Below, one piece after another: positions 45,444 to 56,162 of a DNA stretch of 64,000 bases. Every line of letters begins with the position of its first letter. The first letter of the stretch is position 1. A program made the translations under genes and the position numbers. Source of the stretch: Paraphysomonas bandaiensis (taxonomy: Eukaryota > Chrysophyceae); contig CBFFRP010000288.1 of the NCBI GenBank assembly GCA_965644295.1, forward strand, positions 558,001-622,000. Reading direction: 5' to 3'. Below the pieces are notes generated by a model. That model searched no databases. It saw only the letters and a list, made by a program, of their open reading frames with translations, and was not told the DNA's origin.

Positions 45444-47798
45444 TTAGTCGGGGGGTCTACCTTTGGGCAATGTGTCTGGCGGGCCTGTGCCATGGATTAT
45501 GTGGGGGGTGGGTGAGGCGAGATGTATATGAGAGTGCAAGTCGGTGGTGGAGATAGTGCTGGTTGTTGAGGTGGGGTTTCGGCCACAAGTAAGGAGGAGT
45601 TGTTTCCGGAGTGGTTGCGCTTGCCTCTGTCGGGTCTGGGCTCTTGCAGAGAGTGTAGTTCGTCGGGTGGATGTCGCCTGGAGTAGCTGGAGTACTTTTG
45701 GTGTCGGGTGGGTATCCTGGGCAGGCGTTGCTTTGGTGTGTCGTGACCGGTGTCGCCGGTGCCGTGTCTGCGTTGTGGTGTCTGTGTCCCCTATTGCGAA
45801 GCATGCGGAGCCCTCCATCATATAGGGGGAGTAGGATAGAGGCGATGGATTTTTCTAGGGCGTGGAATTGATGTTCGAGCAGTGAGCTGGATATGTGGCG
45901 TCCGAATGCGTCGGCCATTTGTGTGGCCGTAATGTGGCCGGTCCAGTAGCGCTCAACCTGGGGGGTGGTTGGGTTCCATGCGTCTTTGGCTAGTTTGATT
46001 ATGGCGGTGTAAAACCAGGGATGGGGGAGCGTGCGTGTGCGAAGTTTGTCAAGCTTATTGTGGTGTGCTTGGTGGACATCTTCACGTATGTGAATGATGT
46101 CAGGGTGAGTGCAGGTGAGAAGCATGTGCGCCATGTTGTCTGTGGGGTGTGCACAGTCTGCGCATGTGGAAGCCGTTGTGCGATCATGTCCGGATTTTCC
46201 TTTGGCTCGGTTTCTACCCATTGCAAAGGATTTGTCCCATACGTATGCCGTCTCGCGTATACGCTCTGCGAGGGGGATGTAGTGTTTGGAGGAGTTATGG
46301 GTACGGACAGAATGGAGCTTGTGTGGGAGCCTTGTTCCGCTGCGTGTCCTATACTGCGGGTCTCGTTGCGTTTGTGCAGCATACATGCTATCTCGTCGGA
46401 GGGTGTATTGATGGAGGTCCCACTGGTGGTGGAGATCTGTAACGTCTCCTAGCATAGGACCGAGGTCTGTGAGGAGGTGTGTATCGTATCTACGCCAGTG
46501 CCATTGACCCGTGGTGAAGAATTCTTCCAGTATGTGCGTAGCGTCAGTTGTGACAACACTGTAGTTGGAGGCTCCGAGCACTTTGTCTAGTGTCTTTCTA
46601 TCGCCGCTGGCGGCGGCGTCAGCTATATAAATGCCGTGGTCAGTAGGTCCAGTTGCTTTGATCTTGTGTTCTACGTTCGGGGTGCGAGTGCGTCCATTGT
46701 AGTGGACGCTGTTTAAGAGCTGTGGTGGCGAGGCATTCGTAAAATATTCCCTGGGGCTTTGTTCCGAGGGCGCGCCGTCTGTGTGAGAGGACCTCTTTGG
46801 TCCGCGTCTGTACCGCCTGGCAGTCAGTCCAGATTGGCACGGAAGAGTGGAGTACTGCAAGGGTTTCGTAGGTGTAGGCGTTGAGGCCAGGCGCTGTGTG
46901 CTGTGGTGCCGTAAGTTGTAGGATTTTGGTTTGTCTGTGACCCCAGGTGTTCTTGGGCGGGAGCCATACAATTGCAGCTCCTCCGTCGTGTGTGTGTGTT
47001 GCCGAGTAGGTGAGCAGGGGTGAGGTGTGTGCGTGTGAAGGATCCATCCGTGAAGATGGCTTTGTAAGCATATTTGTGATCATTGTACAGTTGTAGCTGT
47101 GATTGGACTTTGTCAATGGTAGCTCGGAATTGTGGCGTAGCTGGGGAGGGAGGTTGTATTCTGATGCCTAGTTGTTGCCCCCATTGTACCAGACTGCTGA
47201 TGTACGTGTCAACGTCCTCGGGGAGGTGCTTGTAGCGTTGCAAGAGCGATATGGCCGCACTCTTGGGCTGCACTCCGAGTGTGAGGGCTCGTTGAAGAGT
47301 ATGCCATTTCTGAGTCTGGGCGTGGGTTGAAAATTTGCGCAGTCCAAGCCCTTTGTATTTCGGGGGAAGGTAGATAAGATCCGTGGGATATCCAGGGGGG
47401 AGACGGAGTATTTTCCTAGCGGCCTCCCGCGCGAGTAGTTTGTCTATGGCGATGTATTTAGCATATGTCCAGGATGCTTTGGAGGCCTTGTATAGTAGGG
47501 TCGGGAGTATTTGTGTGTTGAGGACGAGTAGCTTGCAGGCAGGTGTCGCGCATTTGGATCGTAGAACTGCCGTGGATGGGGCTATGTAGGTGTTGCACCA
47601 GCTGTGGGAGTCAGTGTCCTTTACTGAGAATGGAAGTTGTACCCCGAGATACTTGGTGGAATTTGTGGTTGTTCGGATGGGGATGGGGTGTGGGCACCAG
47701 TTCCAGTCTCTTGTGTAGACGTCTTTGGGCCTTGACAAATAAACGGCATCCGGGAAACGGCATATTCGCCTGGGTATTGGGCTGCCTGCTGAGGTCAA
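45444..47798 (-). pseudogene. LINE-type retrotransposon ORF2, C-terminal half, frameshifted
   Basis: Minus-strand fragment starting after the RT catalytic core. The frame 46824-47798 has the RT thumb ('NSTKYLGVQLPFSVKD', 'YLPPKYKGLGLRKFSTHAQ') and the first RNase H aspartate motif 'IFTDGSF'. RNase H continues in a second frame ('GGAAIVWLP', 'YETLAVLHSSVPIWTDCQAV'; within 46640-47116). The rest of ORF2 follows in a third frame (45457-46971) with 'HGIYIADAAASGDR' and a Cys/His cluster 'CADCAHPTDNMAHMLLTC'. One domain spread over three frames shows it is inactive or error-laden. It is more GC-rich than its surroundings. Its upstream end merges with the foldback internal block. Confidence 0.75.
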
Positions 47799-48015
47799 GC
47801 ATCCGGGCTGTTCACCTCAAGTACAGAAATCAGAAGAAGTCAGGTATATCACATTCAGTAGCTCACTGCGTTTGCTCTGAGTGATAGAGCGGTGCACAAA
47901 TAGATATCGTAGCGTTAAGTAGTGGGATATCAGATATCAGCATGGTAAATTACAATGGTAAATTAGTTCTGATTCTTAAACACCTATTGCAAATAATAAT
48001 AAGACATTCACTTAA
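47700..48015 (+). repeat. Foldback element block and right arm, right of the LINE fragment
   Basis: 47710-47830 holds the internal block ('GTAGACGTCTTTGGGCCTTG', 'GTATTGGGCTGCCTGCTGA'), overlapping the start of the LINE frame. 47850-48015 is the arm with 'CTCACTGCGTTTGCTCTGAG', a deleted core, 'CGTAGCGTTAAGTAGTGGGA' and terminal 'AAACACCTATTGCAAATAAT'. Confidence 0.65.
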
Positions 48016-48025
48016 ACATTTGTTC

Positions 48026-48292
48026 TCAGAAACAACATTGTTTTCCGTTGACGGTCCGATTAAACACGCATTGGTCTACGGGGTTGACTGCAAAGCCGAT
48101 GCTCTCCAGGTACGTCCTCAGTGTATCGTACCATAGTTTTGCACTCTGAACACATCTGTATAGGGCCCGGTCCAATCGTACTAGCAGTCTTCCGCGTTCG
48201 TCTATGTATGGCTGTACTGCTGGGTCCATCTTATTTGTACCTTTTAAAACTATGAGTAGATTTCGTGCACTATTAACCCACTTCAATTGCAC
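48026..48292 (-). pseudogene. Copia reverse transcriptase fragment
   Basis: An 88-codon frame reads 'ERGRLLVRLDRALYRCVQSA' then 'KLWYDTLRTYLESIGF' and 'DQCVFNR', the stretch just before the YxDD box of Ty1/copia RT. Only this stretch survives. It differs from the other two Copia elements here ('ALYRCVQSAKLWY' versus 'SLYGLRSSPRSWW'), so it is a third lineage. Just downstream (48285-48345), in reverse complement, is a piece related to the LTR at 31668 ('ACAATATATATCCTATCAT'), so two Copia remnants abut. Confidence 0.75.
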
Positions 48293-48633
48293 AATATATA
48301 TCCTATCATACTCCAGAACTCAGCACAATACCACCACTCCCCACTTTGTACTGCATATATATACACTATATATATGATGCAATGTGCAACCACTTCTATT
48401 AACGCTGCGATACGCAATTACAAGTCCAAGTACACTATTCAATCCACTGATGCCCCCACAAGCTCAACTCATGTCATTCACACTAGTACACCACTACCCT
48501 AGTACTGGATCCTGAACCCCCTCGCAATCCTGCGGAGTTCTATACCCCAAAGAGCGCCTCCTTGACAATAAACGAACATTGACCCCGAAGAACTTACATC
48601 CTCGGATAAATCTTCATACACATCAAGCGGATG

Positions 48634-48805
48634 TGGTCTTAACTTGGTGCTTGCGGCGACACACACACACAAGCAACTTTCGTAGAGTTAAATAGTAGGA
48701 AATCAGATTTAAGCACTATTTAGTTTATGGTAGATACTTATAATATATACTAAGCTGGCACTGACTCTACAACGCGTATTGCTAAAATAAACAGACATTG
48801 GATAG
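48634..48805 (+). repeat. Foldback element, right arm copy
   Basis: Arm with 'CTTGGTGCTTGCGGCGACAC', a small CA-repeat expansion (48660-48672), 'GTAGAGTTAAATAGTAGG' and terminal 'ACAACGCGTATTGCTAAAAT'. It interrupts the Copia remnant whose LTR piece lies to the left and whose 3' end piece lies to the right. Confidence 0.7.
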
Positions 48806-48839
48806 AGTTAACCTTTCTAAAATATACATATACTACACA

Positions 48840-48985
48840 TTATTGCTATCGGATACACAACCACCGAACCTCACGAGGCATAGGTGGACGTATGACTCCG
48901 CTGATATATAGCTAGCTCCACCATACATTCACTCCAAACTAGATACAACGAACTCTCTTAGCCTTGGGTTCCTCTGCAATAGAAG
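48840..48985 (-). mobile_element. Copia 3' end remnant
   Basis: Reverse complement of the segment just before the 3' LTR of the plus-strand Copia element (about 31490-31615): shared 'GCTAGCTCCACCATACATTC' and 'ACGTATGACTCCGCTGATAT'-type stretches and 'CGGATACACAACCACCGAAC'. With the LTR piece at 48285-48345 it forms one Copia remnant in minus orientation, split by the foldback arm at 48634-48805. 49000-49140 is AT-rich and featureless. Confidence 0.65.
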
Positions 48986-49149
48986 TCAATGTGATGACCA
49001 AACCTGGTAAAGATGAATAGTAGATACTAAAAGTAACATTGTTATTTTAAAAAATTACAAGGCTGAGTTTTCAACTCAATTATTATTAACTTAAACTTAT
49101 ATAAGAGTTAAATTTCTACAGAAGTAGTTAAAAATAGCAGTACAAACTA

Positions 49150-50514
49150 CTATCTACTACCTCTCCTCGGCATTAGAAGATTCTCGTAAATTTGAAGCCT
49201 CAGGGTTTGCTCATGAGAGTGTATTTCACGACCTGTTCGATCCTGCATAATTTCTTGTTGCATGTACTCATTAGCTACATCATCGAACACATTGTTTCTG
49301 TCCACACACGGAACCTGCTGCAGGGGTGTCGACGTCGCGACTAGAGGAGGAGAAGCGAGACTGGAGGTGGCGCCGCAGATTTCATTCTGTTTATCTCCTC
49401 CTGCATAGCTATACATAATAGCCCGTGATTCCTCTAGTTGCATTTTTGTAGTGCACTCAGTATGGGCTCACTGGAAGCAGAAGTGACCACATCCCCAACA
49501 ACAATGTCCTCATCCGCATCTTCAATCTGCACATTATACACAAATTAAATACAATAATTATTCTTTATGTATTACATCTCTTTGCCTGCTTCACAGTACG
49601 AGTTTTACTTGTGGACTTCGCTGGTCGAGGCTTCTTTATGCTCTTAGGTTTCACCCTTTTCTCACGAGTAAGTCCCTTCCGCTTGCGAGTGATGTTACGG
49701 TCATCATACATCATAACATCTACAACTGCTGGAGTTCCAGTTCCACCGAATCAGGCCATCTAGAACAGCCTCGTGGTCAAATGCAACGTATGGAAGACAG
49801 CCGACAACTATAAACCACTTGTGGTCAGAGTACTATCTGAAAGAGGCAATAGCATCGCATCATATCGGGGAGATACGCATTTGGTACGTAGAATGGCACC
49901 GAAGAAGTATCCTTTGCCCGCATTGTCTTGTACCACCTGCCGCAGCGTCATATAAGAATTATGTATGAATAGTCTGGCATGAAACTACAACCACTAGATT
50001 ACCGTATCCTGAAGGGAAACCCAACGTTTCTCGAAGGAAAGAAACTCCCAGACCCTAAAACTAGGAGTTTCATGCCACACTACCCCTTTCCCCTTTTTTT
50101 GGAAAAATGTGGCACATGTACTAAACAAAAGAACGCTCTAAAAACAAAATCAACACCCAAAAAAATCACCCCTACTATCCTAACTGATCACTCCAACGAA
50201 ATTGTGACGTATGAGAACCTTCTCATAGGTGTCCATCCCCTGGACAGAGCGGATTCTAACCGTCAAAACTCATAGATCAGACTCCTGACTGTTGCGACGA
50301 CTCATCCTCACTTGAAATGGCTTCCTCTGCCGCCGTGTCCGGAGACCTGGACCGCTTTTTCCTTCTCCTGGGTTGTAGAGCTAGAGTGAGTCTTCAAATA
50401 CTTCAACAACGCATCTGTTCCTCGTACTGTAGAAACATCGTAATTTGACCAGTATACTTCAAAGAACAAATCCCACCGCGAACCTTTAGGGTCGCCCCTC
50501 ATAAAAGTAAACAA
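49150..50514 (-). other. Unassigned decayed coding region
   Basis: Several minus-strand pieces look protein coding but do not join into one frame: 50308-50514 ('YWSNYDVSTVRGTDALLKYL'), 49780-49955 ('NAGKGYFFGAILRTK'), 49600-49710 (basic, 'RKRKGLTREKRVKPKSIKK'), 49440-49550 ('EDADEDIVVGDVVTSASS') and 49150-49443 ('EESRAIMYSYAGGDKQNEI'). The pattern of a basic stretch and alternating frames amid transposon debris suggests a decayed transposon gene, but I recognise no family. An inverted pair 'TGGCATGAAACT' occurs at 49976 and 50070. Confidence 0.3.
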
Positions 50515-51800
50515 TATGCAAACGTGGGAAATTTTCAGAAATATTGGAAATTCTAGTAGATTTTACTGAACTTTTAAGAATTGTTGTAGAATGGTTCTAA
50601 AAGTGCTGGAATGCAATAGTGTAGTGTTAATAATTATATTTTTATTAATATTTAGGTCCTATAGGACACACCAACAGCACGTTTCCTTTTACCAGTAACT
50701 ACGTTGTATGCCCATAACTAATAGCCATCATAAAACGCCAATACACGTCGCGTCACAAAAATTCTATGCTAGAGTATTCACTCCGTTCAACATAATATAT
50801 AGACTACACAAGTCAGAGCTGATACCACTCTCAGATGACACTTCTTACTGAGTGGTTCAGAGTTGCAGGCTTAAAACTGCTTTCCAGGAAGGTCACATGT
50901 GTCTTCATGACAGCGTTTGCTCACGAGGCAGTAGCACAGAGCCTCATACAGTGGATTGAGGAGAGTGGAAATGCACCTTGGGGTTGCCAACAATACACCT
51001 ACTGCTGGTATGTAGCACTATACACGATCTCATATGCTGCAATTCATTTACAATATATGGAATGATTGATTGCGTAGATTACATGATATACAGAAGAAAG
51101 GACTGTCACTACGGAAGCTTAGTGCTTTAAAGGCATTTCATTTAAGCTTTTAACCTGCCGTAAGTAGCTAGAATATGAGATAGAGAGCTCTGAGGAGTTG
51201 CCTACATGCATTGATGGGCATTCCAGCAGTCGTTAAGAGGAGGAATCATTCAGAGCTTCGTCGAAAGATGAGACCTCCCCGTCGAAACCGAAGCAAAGAC
51301 AGAAAGAAGAGCAGGAAAAACTCCTACACAGAAAGTCTTCTTGTGGACATCTTCGTATGGCTTATGAACGTGACAACTTCAAAGCTGAAGCCCAGCTCTC
51401 CTCGAGCTTCAGAATCGGAAGGAGAAGAACAAGGAATTCTGTAGCTCATTCACGTACGTATAGCAATCAAACGGTTAGTTGAGCCCATTTTTATACTGAA
51501 AGTAATATTAATTTGCAATATTAGTCGGTAATATATCAATACAAATGCAGAGAACTATTTATTAGCACTCTAGTAACTAGAGCTTTAACGAGGAGAATGT
51601 TTGCATAATATTGTTTACTTTATGTTTGTAATTTTCTCCATTACAAACTTGTACCCTCAACATCATCCCGTAACGCCACTTGTACGGGGTCATCCACCCT
51701 CGGATCATACCAAAAAGGCCACAGCTTAGATATATGATACCGTGTCTATCCTCTAGACACTAAATTGGTCCTTCCACACCAACCACTTCCATAGGCCCCT
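50515..51800. other. Non-coding region upstream of the gypsy 3' end
   Basis: About 1.3 kb, AT-rich, with only short frames (for example 50835-51065 and 51211-51444, the latter Arg/Lys/Ser rich) and no recognisable domain. If the gypsy element retains an LTR on this side it should lie here, but I could not find a matching repeat on the other side. Confidence 0.4.
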
Positions 51801-54800
51801 TCAAATAGGGTAACAATTTGCTCGACGGACCCGTCCGTAACGAGTTATATGCCTGTGCTCCACTAACACAAATGCTCCCACTGGATACGATGAGACACCC
51901 TCTGGCATGTTATACTCGAAATGGTGTTGACCCCTTATTTCCAGGTTCTGACGAGCATACACTCGCACCTTCTCCTGAGCTGCGAGTCTGTCTGCCACCC
52001 ACTCGGCAGATCCTTCTCCTCCCTTGGAGACAAATTCTTCCTATCCAAAATAAAACCTGCATCTAGGTTTATGGCATATCCATACACTAACTGCGCCGGG
52101 GCCACTCCTGTCGACCCATGGATTGCCGTATTCAAAATACGCTGCACCATTGGCAGTACATCAGACCAATTATTTTAAAAAACCCGATCTATGTAAAACT
52201 AAAGGCAGGATTTTTGGGAGTTGTGTAAAATAATTTACACGATAAAAAATTATTCTCTATTGTAGTGTGTGTGAGTTTTGGGTTTAGAAAAACCACTTTG
52301 TCGAAAATAATATTCCTCAGATGACGGAGAATTTCCTTATTCTCCCTCTCTCAACCTTAACATTCTCCTCCTTTGAGTACTCTACTGTAAAGGAGTGCTC
52401 CACTCCTAACAAAGATTTTACCTCCCGAATAATATCGGACATAACGGCCCTCCCCTTATCCGAGGTGAGCTTACAAATCGAACACATCGAAAATCGGCCA
52501 AAACAATGCAACAACGCTCGTGCCGTATCTTTCGCGGAAATGCCCTTAGTGGGAAACAACTCCGCCCACCGTGAAAAGGCATCTATCTATCATCACCAGA
52601 ATACTAGTATACCCATACTCATCGGGAATCAAACCCTCAATATAATCCATATAAATGCACTCTCCCATGGAATATTTAGATAGAGTATAAAGGCCGAACC
52701 CACACTGCCGGCTTAATGGTTGACATCTTTTGACAACACACACAACACTTATAATAAAACGTACAACATGCTGACGCATGTTCTTCCAATTATTGTTGCT
52801 CCTTCGCAACTTTCCCGTTGTTCGTTCCACCCCATGGTGGCCTACTACACTCTATTGTGACAAGCCTTATAATAGCCTTCCAGAGGTGATTTGGGATGCG
52901 CTGATCCTCAGTATGCGATTCTTCCTCCAGGCACTGCTCGAGAGAAGAACACAGATTGTCATCGACTTCTTCGTCGGATGCGTCCACCCCACAAACTCGA
53001 CTAAGAGCATCAGCCACCACATTCATCTCCCCTGGAAGGTGTTCGAACACGATATCAAACGACTAAAAACACATAAAGCGGGTGCAGCGCTGGTTGTGGC
53101 GTAAATTATCGTGATCGGTACGAACAGTAAAACGTCGATCCCTCAACAAGTATTCCCACTTATTTAATGCATAAAAGATGGCAAAACCTTCCTGCTCGCA
53201 GGTGTGCCACTTTTAGCTAACGTTGAGTCAAACGCCTTACTAAAATCATCCCAATTGTGCGCTCGTGACCCTCCACGACTTGCACCAGCAGGTGTGCCCC
53301 TATACCAATTATTGACGCGTCAGTATATATATATAATATATTCGATGGGGGAAACATCATCCATCATAAAAAATAACAAGGGACACTCATGAATGCGCAC
53401 CCTTAGCACATCAAAGGCAACACTGGACTCCTCTGTCCAGTACAACAGCTTACGTCTAGCCTGTGACTTAGTATAATTCCCCAACGTTGCATGCAATGGT
53501 TTCGCAATCAGCGTATATTCGCGTACAGTACGCAATCTCTTACAAAATTTGCTACACCCATGAACTGCTTCAACTGTTTCTGGGTATTAGGACGCGGGAT
53601 AGCCAATATACTATCAATCCGCCCTCTAGTAAAGGTATGACCAAACTCATTGATCTTATGACCTACAGCTTCTACCTCCGATACCCCAAAGACGCACTTC
53701 TTAGGGTTAGCTGTAAGGCCAAACTTCTTAAATCTCTCTAAAACTGCTGATAAATTCTCAATCAGCTCCTCTTCCGAGCTAGCAAATATAACACAATCAT
53801 CGAGATAATATATCTCACAAATCTTATACAGTACAAAGAATTTAGGACGTTTCTCACCAATCCGATAAATCATATCTCTAATGTTCGGAATTGGCCAGCT
53901 TTCAGAAGTAGTAACCTTGTTGAGATTCTTATAATCCAACACTAATTGCCACTTATTATTTGGCTTAGGCACTACAAAAGGATGACTACAATGTGTGGCC
54001 GAGCTAGGTTGTATCTCTAACTTTTCTACTAAGCGCTGAAGTTCCCTCTGTCGACTCCTATCCAACCTCCTAGGAGGTAATTTATTTGCCGGTATAAACC
54101 ACGTCTCTTCCGGCGGGTGTTCCGAACTTCGAGCTCAAAAGGTTCTAATTTATAGCGGGCTTTCCCTTCCAAATCTCTAATCGAAAGATGTCCTTATACT
54201 TCAACAGGACCCCACGAATCTTTTCTTGTAGGTCCGGTGACCCATAAACCTTTTCCGGAATCGTAGGAGACTCACCCTCAGAGTCCAGATAATCAGAGTC
54301 AATGGATTCCAACTGATCGTTGCAAATTTCTTTCATATCCTCTCGGTCCCATGCCGACCTAGTTGATAAATTTGAAAGATCTTCTCCCAGCGAAAGCAGC
54401 TGTACGACCAATCCTCCCCCTTATCACTGATTCCTACTTCCAGAGGGGCCAACTTCTCTCGGACCTCAAGATCATAATTTTTACGTAGTGGTAGACGAAC
54501 GCTGGCTCGTTCCCCCCCACGAGGGTAAGACGCGTGCACGCCAAGGCTCGGAGACACTGCTCCCCCGGACTGATCATCTCTCTCTCTCGCAAGAGGGAAT
54601 GCATTGTCTCCCACTACGTCGGCTACCCTTCGAGCCTTATCTGAGCTCATAAAAACACTTGGGCACTGCATTACAGTGTGTACCCCTAATATAACCTCAA
54701 AATTAAGATCTAACTCCCATGCATCTATGCGAGCTTGCAACACTGGAGGTTCCTTTACCTCCGTAAAAATCTCTACATTGAGGGACATACCCCTCTCACA

Positions 54801-55501
54801 CAAAGCACTTGCTGATTTAAACCCACCAGCGATATTCTTATTTACGGGAATAGGGACAGAACCACTAGCTACCAACCACTCAGCTACATTCTTACTGATA
54901 AAGTTAGCCGACGCGCCCGTATCCAATAGTGCTTTACATGTCCTTTTCTTTCCCTGTTCATTGCATACAACAACCGTTATGAATGGCAATGAAGAAAATG
55001 ACTTAAGGGCCATAATAGCCATAACATCAGAATACACATCATGGAACTCACCCTTGGAGCCCTTTCCGTATGAACTGCTTTGCCTTAAGACCCATCCCTC
55101 TCTAGGCAAAATATGTTGGCCCCTCCTGGCCAAAATATCCTTAGCCACTGCACAATCTCTTCACTTCACGTGGGGGTCCAATTTCGCCCCCGCCGCTTGC
55201 TTAAGTGGGCACTCCGCACTCTTGTGCCACTCCTTGGGACGACCACACACATTGCATCGGTCTGAATCTGGCACCTTCGACACATCCGTCTGAGAGCCAT
55301 CCTTTGCTCTCTTTGTCGCCTTTCCAGTACTAGACGAAGCGCCCTGCGAACTCCTAGCAGGCGAATGCGTGCGCTTCCTCTCCCGTTGATCGGCCCCTTT
55401 CCGATCCCGCTGGTCCGCCTCGGATCACCCTCCCATCGATCGTCGAGGCCATTGCCTTGCCACAAATACCCGGATGCCCAGTTCAATAAAGCGGCAATCA
55501 A
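51801..55501 (-). mobile_element. Ty3/gypsy retrotransposon, defective
   Basis: Minus-strand order gag, protease, RT, RNase H, integrase. The gag end (about 55160-55300) has a zinc knuckle 'CNVCGRPKEWHKSAEC'. Protease (54333-55148) has 'ALLDTGASANFISKNVAEWL'. RT (53508-54065) has 'QLVLDYKNLNKV' and 'YLDDCVIFASSEEEL', but about 55-60 residues between 'RPKFF' and 'YKICEIY' are missing, including the first catalytic Asp region. The RNase H end has 'HLPGEMNVVADALSR' (52790-53050). Integrase has 'MDYIEGLIPDEYGYTSIL' and 'HSFTVEYSKEENVKVER'. The C-terminal region has 'AIHGSTGVAPAQLVYG'. Several frameshifts separate these frames. No LTR pair could be identified, so the element limits are those of the coding remains. 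Confidence 0.85.
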
Positions 55502-55559
55502 TCATGGTATTACTGGTGATCAAACTGCTGCTATATTTACCTAGTTCTTGTATGGTGTC

Positions 55560-56110
55560 ACTTATGAGAAGCATCGAAATAGATGTCTAGGTGAAGATCA
55601 GAGAAGCTCTAGCCTAAGGGAAGTCATCAGACACTACGCTCAAACAAGGTAGATGATCGTAACTGCGTTGACTGTGGTTAGGCTGCCCAAATGTCTCAGC
55701 CACAAGCCCACCAGTTTGTCCTATTTGCGTTTTGGTGGTTACGTATCCGTTAGTTATGTTTTGAGTTATGAAGTATCAACCTACAGCTTTGAATTGAGAA
55801 GGAGTGTTCAGTATTGCTTATTTGTAAGCAATTAAATGCTGTGTTGCTAAGGTTTTGAATTATAACCATTACTTGAATGATACAGTAGTCAGCTATGAGA
55901 TAGTTTAGACAGACTGAAATAGGTCGACTGTATAAGATCGTGTCTATCAAGAACTGATAATATTGATTGGTAGTTGAAAGAATATTATTGTAGCGAATAC
56001 CAATGAATGATGAAAGATGTTGATTTTAAATTGCTTATTGATGGCGTTCAGATACTTAAGTTTTACCCATCCTAATGTCAAACACTGATATGTTTTTAAG
56101 AATCCAACAT
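55560..56110 (+). mobile_element. Copia 3' end and LTR remnant
   Basis: 55690-55805 resembles the pre-LTR segment of the plus-strand Copia element: 'TTTTGGTGGTTACGTATCCG' against 'TTCGGTGGTTGCGTATCCG' at 31592, ending in 'GAGAAGGAGTG' as polypurine-like tract followed by 'TTCAGTATTGC' against 'TTGAGTTCTGC'. The LTR-like part should extend to about 56,100 but I could not fix its end. It is diverged and coding potential is absent. Confidence 0.5.
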
Positions 56111-56162
56111 TATGCACACGTTTGTAACACTGACTTCACACTGGGAATATGGTTTACACTAA

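Noticed and set aside
45544-46452. Plus-strand Cys/Val-rich frames as genes
   Set aside because: They are antisense shadows of the minus-strand LINE frame, which has recognisable RT and RNase H motifs.
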